A DNA stretch of 40,374 nucleotides. Source: CAZKTS01 sp964555735 (lineage in GTDB: Bacteria > Actinomycetota > Acidimicrobiia > IMCC26256 > PALSA-555). The notes under the pieces are model-generated. The model saw nothing but the letters and a program-made list of their open reading frames with translations. It was not told where the DNA came from and searched no databases. A program made the translations under genes and the position numbers. Shown piece by piece: positions 38,504 to 40,374 of the stretch; the first letter of the stretch is position 1; each line of letters begins with the position of its first letter. The stretch lies in contig CAZKTS010000135.1 in assembly GCA_964555735.1 (NCBI GenBank), positions 1-40,374 of the forward strand, given 5' to 3'.

Positions 38504-39799
38504 TCACACGACCGCGAACTCGGGTGAGGTCGCGGCAAGGACGAACCGGCGCGCGGGATCCCGCTCGCCGTCCACGACCCGTCGCGACGCCTCGGCCACG
38601 TCGAAGAGCCCGAACCGCGCGAAGAGCGCGTCGGTGTCACCGGCGACTGCGGGGGCGGTGGGCAGGGCCTGGAGCAGGTCGAACGTGTGCACGAGCTGGT
38701 GCGGACCGAGGAGCGTCGTGCCGTCGGGAAAGCCTGCGACGTTTGGCGGCACGAAGGGCACGTAGCCGATGGTCCGCAGCGCACGGGCGATCCCGCTCCC
38801 GGCGCCTCGTCCCGCGGCCGCGCCGATGACGCCGTCACCGCCCGCGGCCTGCACGATGCCCACGAGCTTCTCCACCGGCGTCCGCGCCCGCGCGCGCACC
38901 GTGCCCGGCGCGGTGAAGGCGGGCAGGTCGAGGATCGCCTCGACCAGACCCAGGATCGACCACTCGCGGGCGAACGCGTCGCCGAGGCGTGCGGCCGTGC
39001 GGTCGTCAGGATCGAACCCGAGGAGCTCGCGATGCAGCTTCGAGGCGACGAAGCGACCGGTGGCGGGTTGCGACAGGACCACGTCGAGCGCGCCGTCCAT
39101 GTCGAGGCCGTCGGTCGTGCCGAGCAGGGTCTTGGCGCCCGCGTCGTGGCGTTGCGGCACGAAGAACGCGCCCCACGGAGGTGCCCCCGCACGCGTGAGC
39201 CGCGGCGACGCCCGGCGTCCCGGGAGGTTGACCACCCAGCCCGTGCAGGCACGTGACATCGCGACGACGTCGGCCTGCTCGTAGCCGCCCCCGATGCCCA
39301 TGGTGAACAGCTCGAGGCACTCACGGCCGAAGTTCTCGTTGACCTGGCCGACCGCGTTGGTGATGCCGTCCAGGTAGAGGATCATGGCCGGATCCCTGGC
39401 GATGGCGTGCAGCAGATCGGCGAAGCTGCCGGTCGCGTGCGCGCGGACCGTCACGTGCTGCTGCTCCATGAGGTACGGCACCCGGACCTTGGCGAGGCTC
39501 GTGGCGAAGTGGTCGTGCCAGAACCACACGAGCCGCTCCTCCACCAGCCGCGGTGAGGTCGCCATCTGTTCGAGCCACCAGGCGATCGTGCGCACGACGT
39601 CGGAGACGTCGGTGTCGTCGACGGTTGCCGGCGGGTCGCTTCGCGGCACCGGTGGGGCCGGTGCAGACAGGTCGAGCACCCGGGCCTTCGCGTCGTCGAC
39701 ACTGCTGCAACCCGCGACGAGGTCCGGGTGCGCGCCCATCGAGCATCGCCGCACCACGTGGGAGATCTGCTCGCGGGTGCTCGGCCGGTCGGCTGCCAC
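38504..39799 (-). CDS. DUF1800 domain protein
   Basis: A 431-residue protein with the DUF1800 landmarks WFWHDHFATSLAKV (about 92-105) and NENFGRECLELFTMGIGGGY, which resembles the usual NENYARELMELFTLG. Later comes PPNVAGFPDGTTLLGP. The family is nearly always encoded next to a DUF1501 protein and is thought to be exported with it, but biochemical function is unknown. No signal peptide is visible at the N-terminus, so export might depend on the Tat-bearing partner (inference). The start is a GTG at 39799; the choice is not firm. Confidence 0.88.
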   Translation of the reverse strand: MAADRPSTREQISHVVRRCSMGAHPDLVAGCSSVDDAKARVLDLSAPAPPVPRSDPPATVDDTDVSDVVRTIAWWLEQMATSPRLVEERLVWFWHDHFATSLAKVRVPYLMEQQHVTVRAHATGSFADLLHAIARDPAMILYLDGITNAVGQVNENFGRECLELFTMGIGGGYEQADVVAMSRACTGWVVNLPGRRASPRLTRAGAPPWGAFFVPQRHDAGAKTLLGTTDGLDMDGALDVVLSQPATGRFVASKLHRELLGFDPDDRTAARLGDAFAREWSILGLVEAILDLPAFTAPGTVRARARTPVEKLVGIVQAAGGDGVIGAAAGRGAGSGIARALRTIGYVPFVPPNVAGFPDGTTLLGPHQLVHTFDLLQALPTAPAVAGDTDALFARFGLFDVAEASRRVVDGERDPARRFVLAATSPEFAVV

Positions 39800-39862
39800 G
39801 CCGCCACGCTCGCACCCGAATGTGAGGGGCTCGTGAACCGCCCGTGAGGAGCGAACGAGCGC

Positions 39863-40374
39863 TCAGCCCTCCAGGTAGCGGAGCACCGCCAGGACCCGAC
39901 GGTGGTCGCCCTCGTCCGGCTCGAGGTCGAGCTTGGCGAAGATGTTGCCCACGTGCTTCTCGACCGCGCCGCCGCTCACGACCAGCGCGTCGGCGATGGC
40001 CCGGTTCGAGCGACCCTCGGCCATGAGCCCGAGGACCTCGCGCTCGCGAGGGGTGAGTCGGTCCAGCGCCGCGTCGCCCCGGTGCCGACCGAGGAGCTGC
40101 GCGACCACGTCGGGATCGAGCGCGGTGCCGCCGTCGCCGACCCGGCGGACCGCCTCCAGGAAGTCGGCGACATCGGCGACGCGGTCCTTCAGCAGGTAGC
40201 CGACTCCTGCGGGGTCGAGCGCGAGCAGCTCGCGCGCGTACTCGTCCTCGACGTACTGCGACAGCACGAGCACGGCGAGTCCCGGCTGCGCCGTCCTCGC
40301 GGCGACGGCCGCGCGGAGCCCCTCGTCGGTGAACGTCGGCGGCATGCGCACGTCCACGATGGCGAGGTCCGGCT
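39863..40374 (-). CDS. NarL/LuxR-family response regulator, 3' part (start outside the window)
   Basis: C-terminal part of a two-component response regulator, about 170 codons. The visible receiver part has the phospho-acceptor aspartate in LAIVDVRMPP, then VLVLSQYVEDEYARELL and YLLKDRVADV with the conserved lysine. The C-terminal helix-turn-helix reads LTPREREVLGLMAEGRSNRA followed by VEKHVGNIFAKL, a GerE/LuxR domain. The beginning of the receiver and its sensor kinase lie beyond 40374. It is separated from the DUF1800 gene by 63 bases that hold only a weak inverted repeat. Its regulon cannot be inferred. Confidence 0.92.
   Translation of the reverse strand, partial: PDLAIVDVRMPPTFTDEGLRAAVAARTAQPGLAVLVLSQYVEDEYARELLALDPAGVGYLLKDRVADVADFLEAVRRVGDGGTALDPDVVAQLLGRHRGDAALDRLTPREREVLGLMAEGRSNRAIADALVVSGGAVEKHVGNIFAKLDLEPDEGDHRRVLAVLRYLEG

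Noticed and set aside
39800..39862. Terminator or promoter between the response regulator and the DUF1800 gene
   Set aside because: Only a five-base inverted repeat and no recognisable -10/-35 pair; too weak to call.

Overview
The window is uniformly high-GC, densely coded DNA from an actinomycete-like bacterium, most probably of the Acidimicrobiia or a close relative (inference). The grounds are the gene order around the ATP synthase operon, a b subunit preceded by a signal peptide, an LPXTG-type membrane anchor, many GTG starts, and many genes that begin 6-9 bases after a TANNNT -10 hexamer with no room for a leader. No tRNA, rRNA, CRISPR array, transposase or phage gene was found, and no gap exceeds 300 bases.

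Region 1 (1-4349, minus strand) is the front of the F1Fo ATP synthase operon: AtpZ/AtpI-like protein, second small membrane protein, atpB, atpE, atpF, atpH and the first 361 codons of atpA. It has a good sigma70-type promoter and a GC-rich hairpin in the leader. Region 2 (4395-11269, minus strand) reads as one tightly overlapping operon: DegT-type aminotransferase, 2-oxoglutarate/Fe(II) oxygenase, NAD-dependent sugar epimerase, glyA, a polytopic GT-C-like transferase and wecA. Region 3 (11327-31409) is a large envelope or exopolysaccharide locus. It holds a CDP-glucose/C-methyl-sugar module (rfbF, C-methyltransferase, rfbC-like epimerase), a Wzm/Wzt ABC exporter whose ATPase has a C-terminal extension, and six predicted glycosyltransferases. 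It also holds an O-antigen ligase/polymerase-like protein, a Wzc-like copolymerase fused to a BY-kinase, a low-molecular-weight tyrosine phosphatase, a WbaP-like initiating sugar transferase, a clan GH-A glycosidase lipoprotein, a small LPXTG protein and a DUF4012 protein.

Region 4 (31448-34958, plus strand) has a two-domain PD-(D/E)XK protein whose N-terminal half looks like a catalytically dead copy of its C-terminal half, then a thiolase-like protein without the nucleophilic cysteine, and a DUF983 protein. Region 5 (34945-37161, minus strand) is prfA-prmC and a 72-residue protein. Region 6 (37213-40374, minus strand) has a DUF1800-DUF1501 pair with a Tat signal and the C-terminal part of a NarL/LuxR response regulator.

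In many actinobacteria prfA-prmC, a Sua5/phosphatase pair, glyA, wecA and atp lie close together. Here about 27 kb of mostly polysaccharide genes sits between prmC and glyA, and glyA is embedded in a sugar operon. A plausible reading (inference) is that WecA or the WbaP-like enzyme starts a lipid-linked glycan, the soluble transferases extend it, Wzm/Wzt exports one glycan, and the ligase/polymerase with the kinase and phosphatase handles a second one or its chain length.
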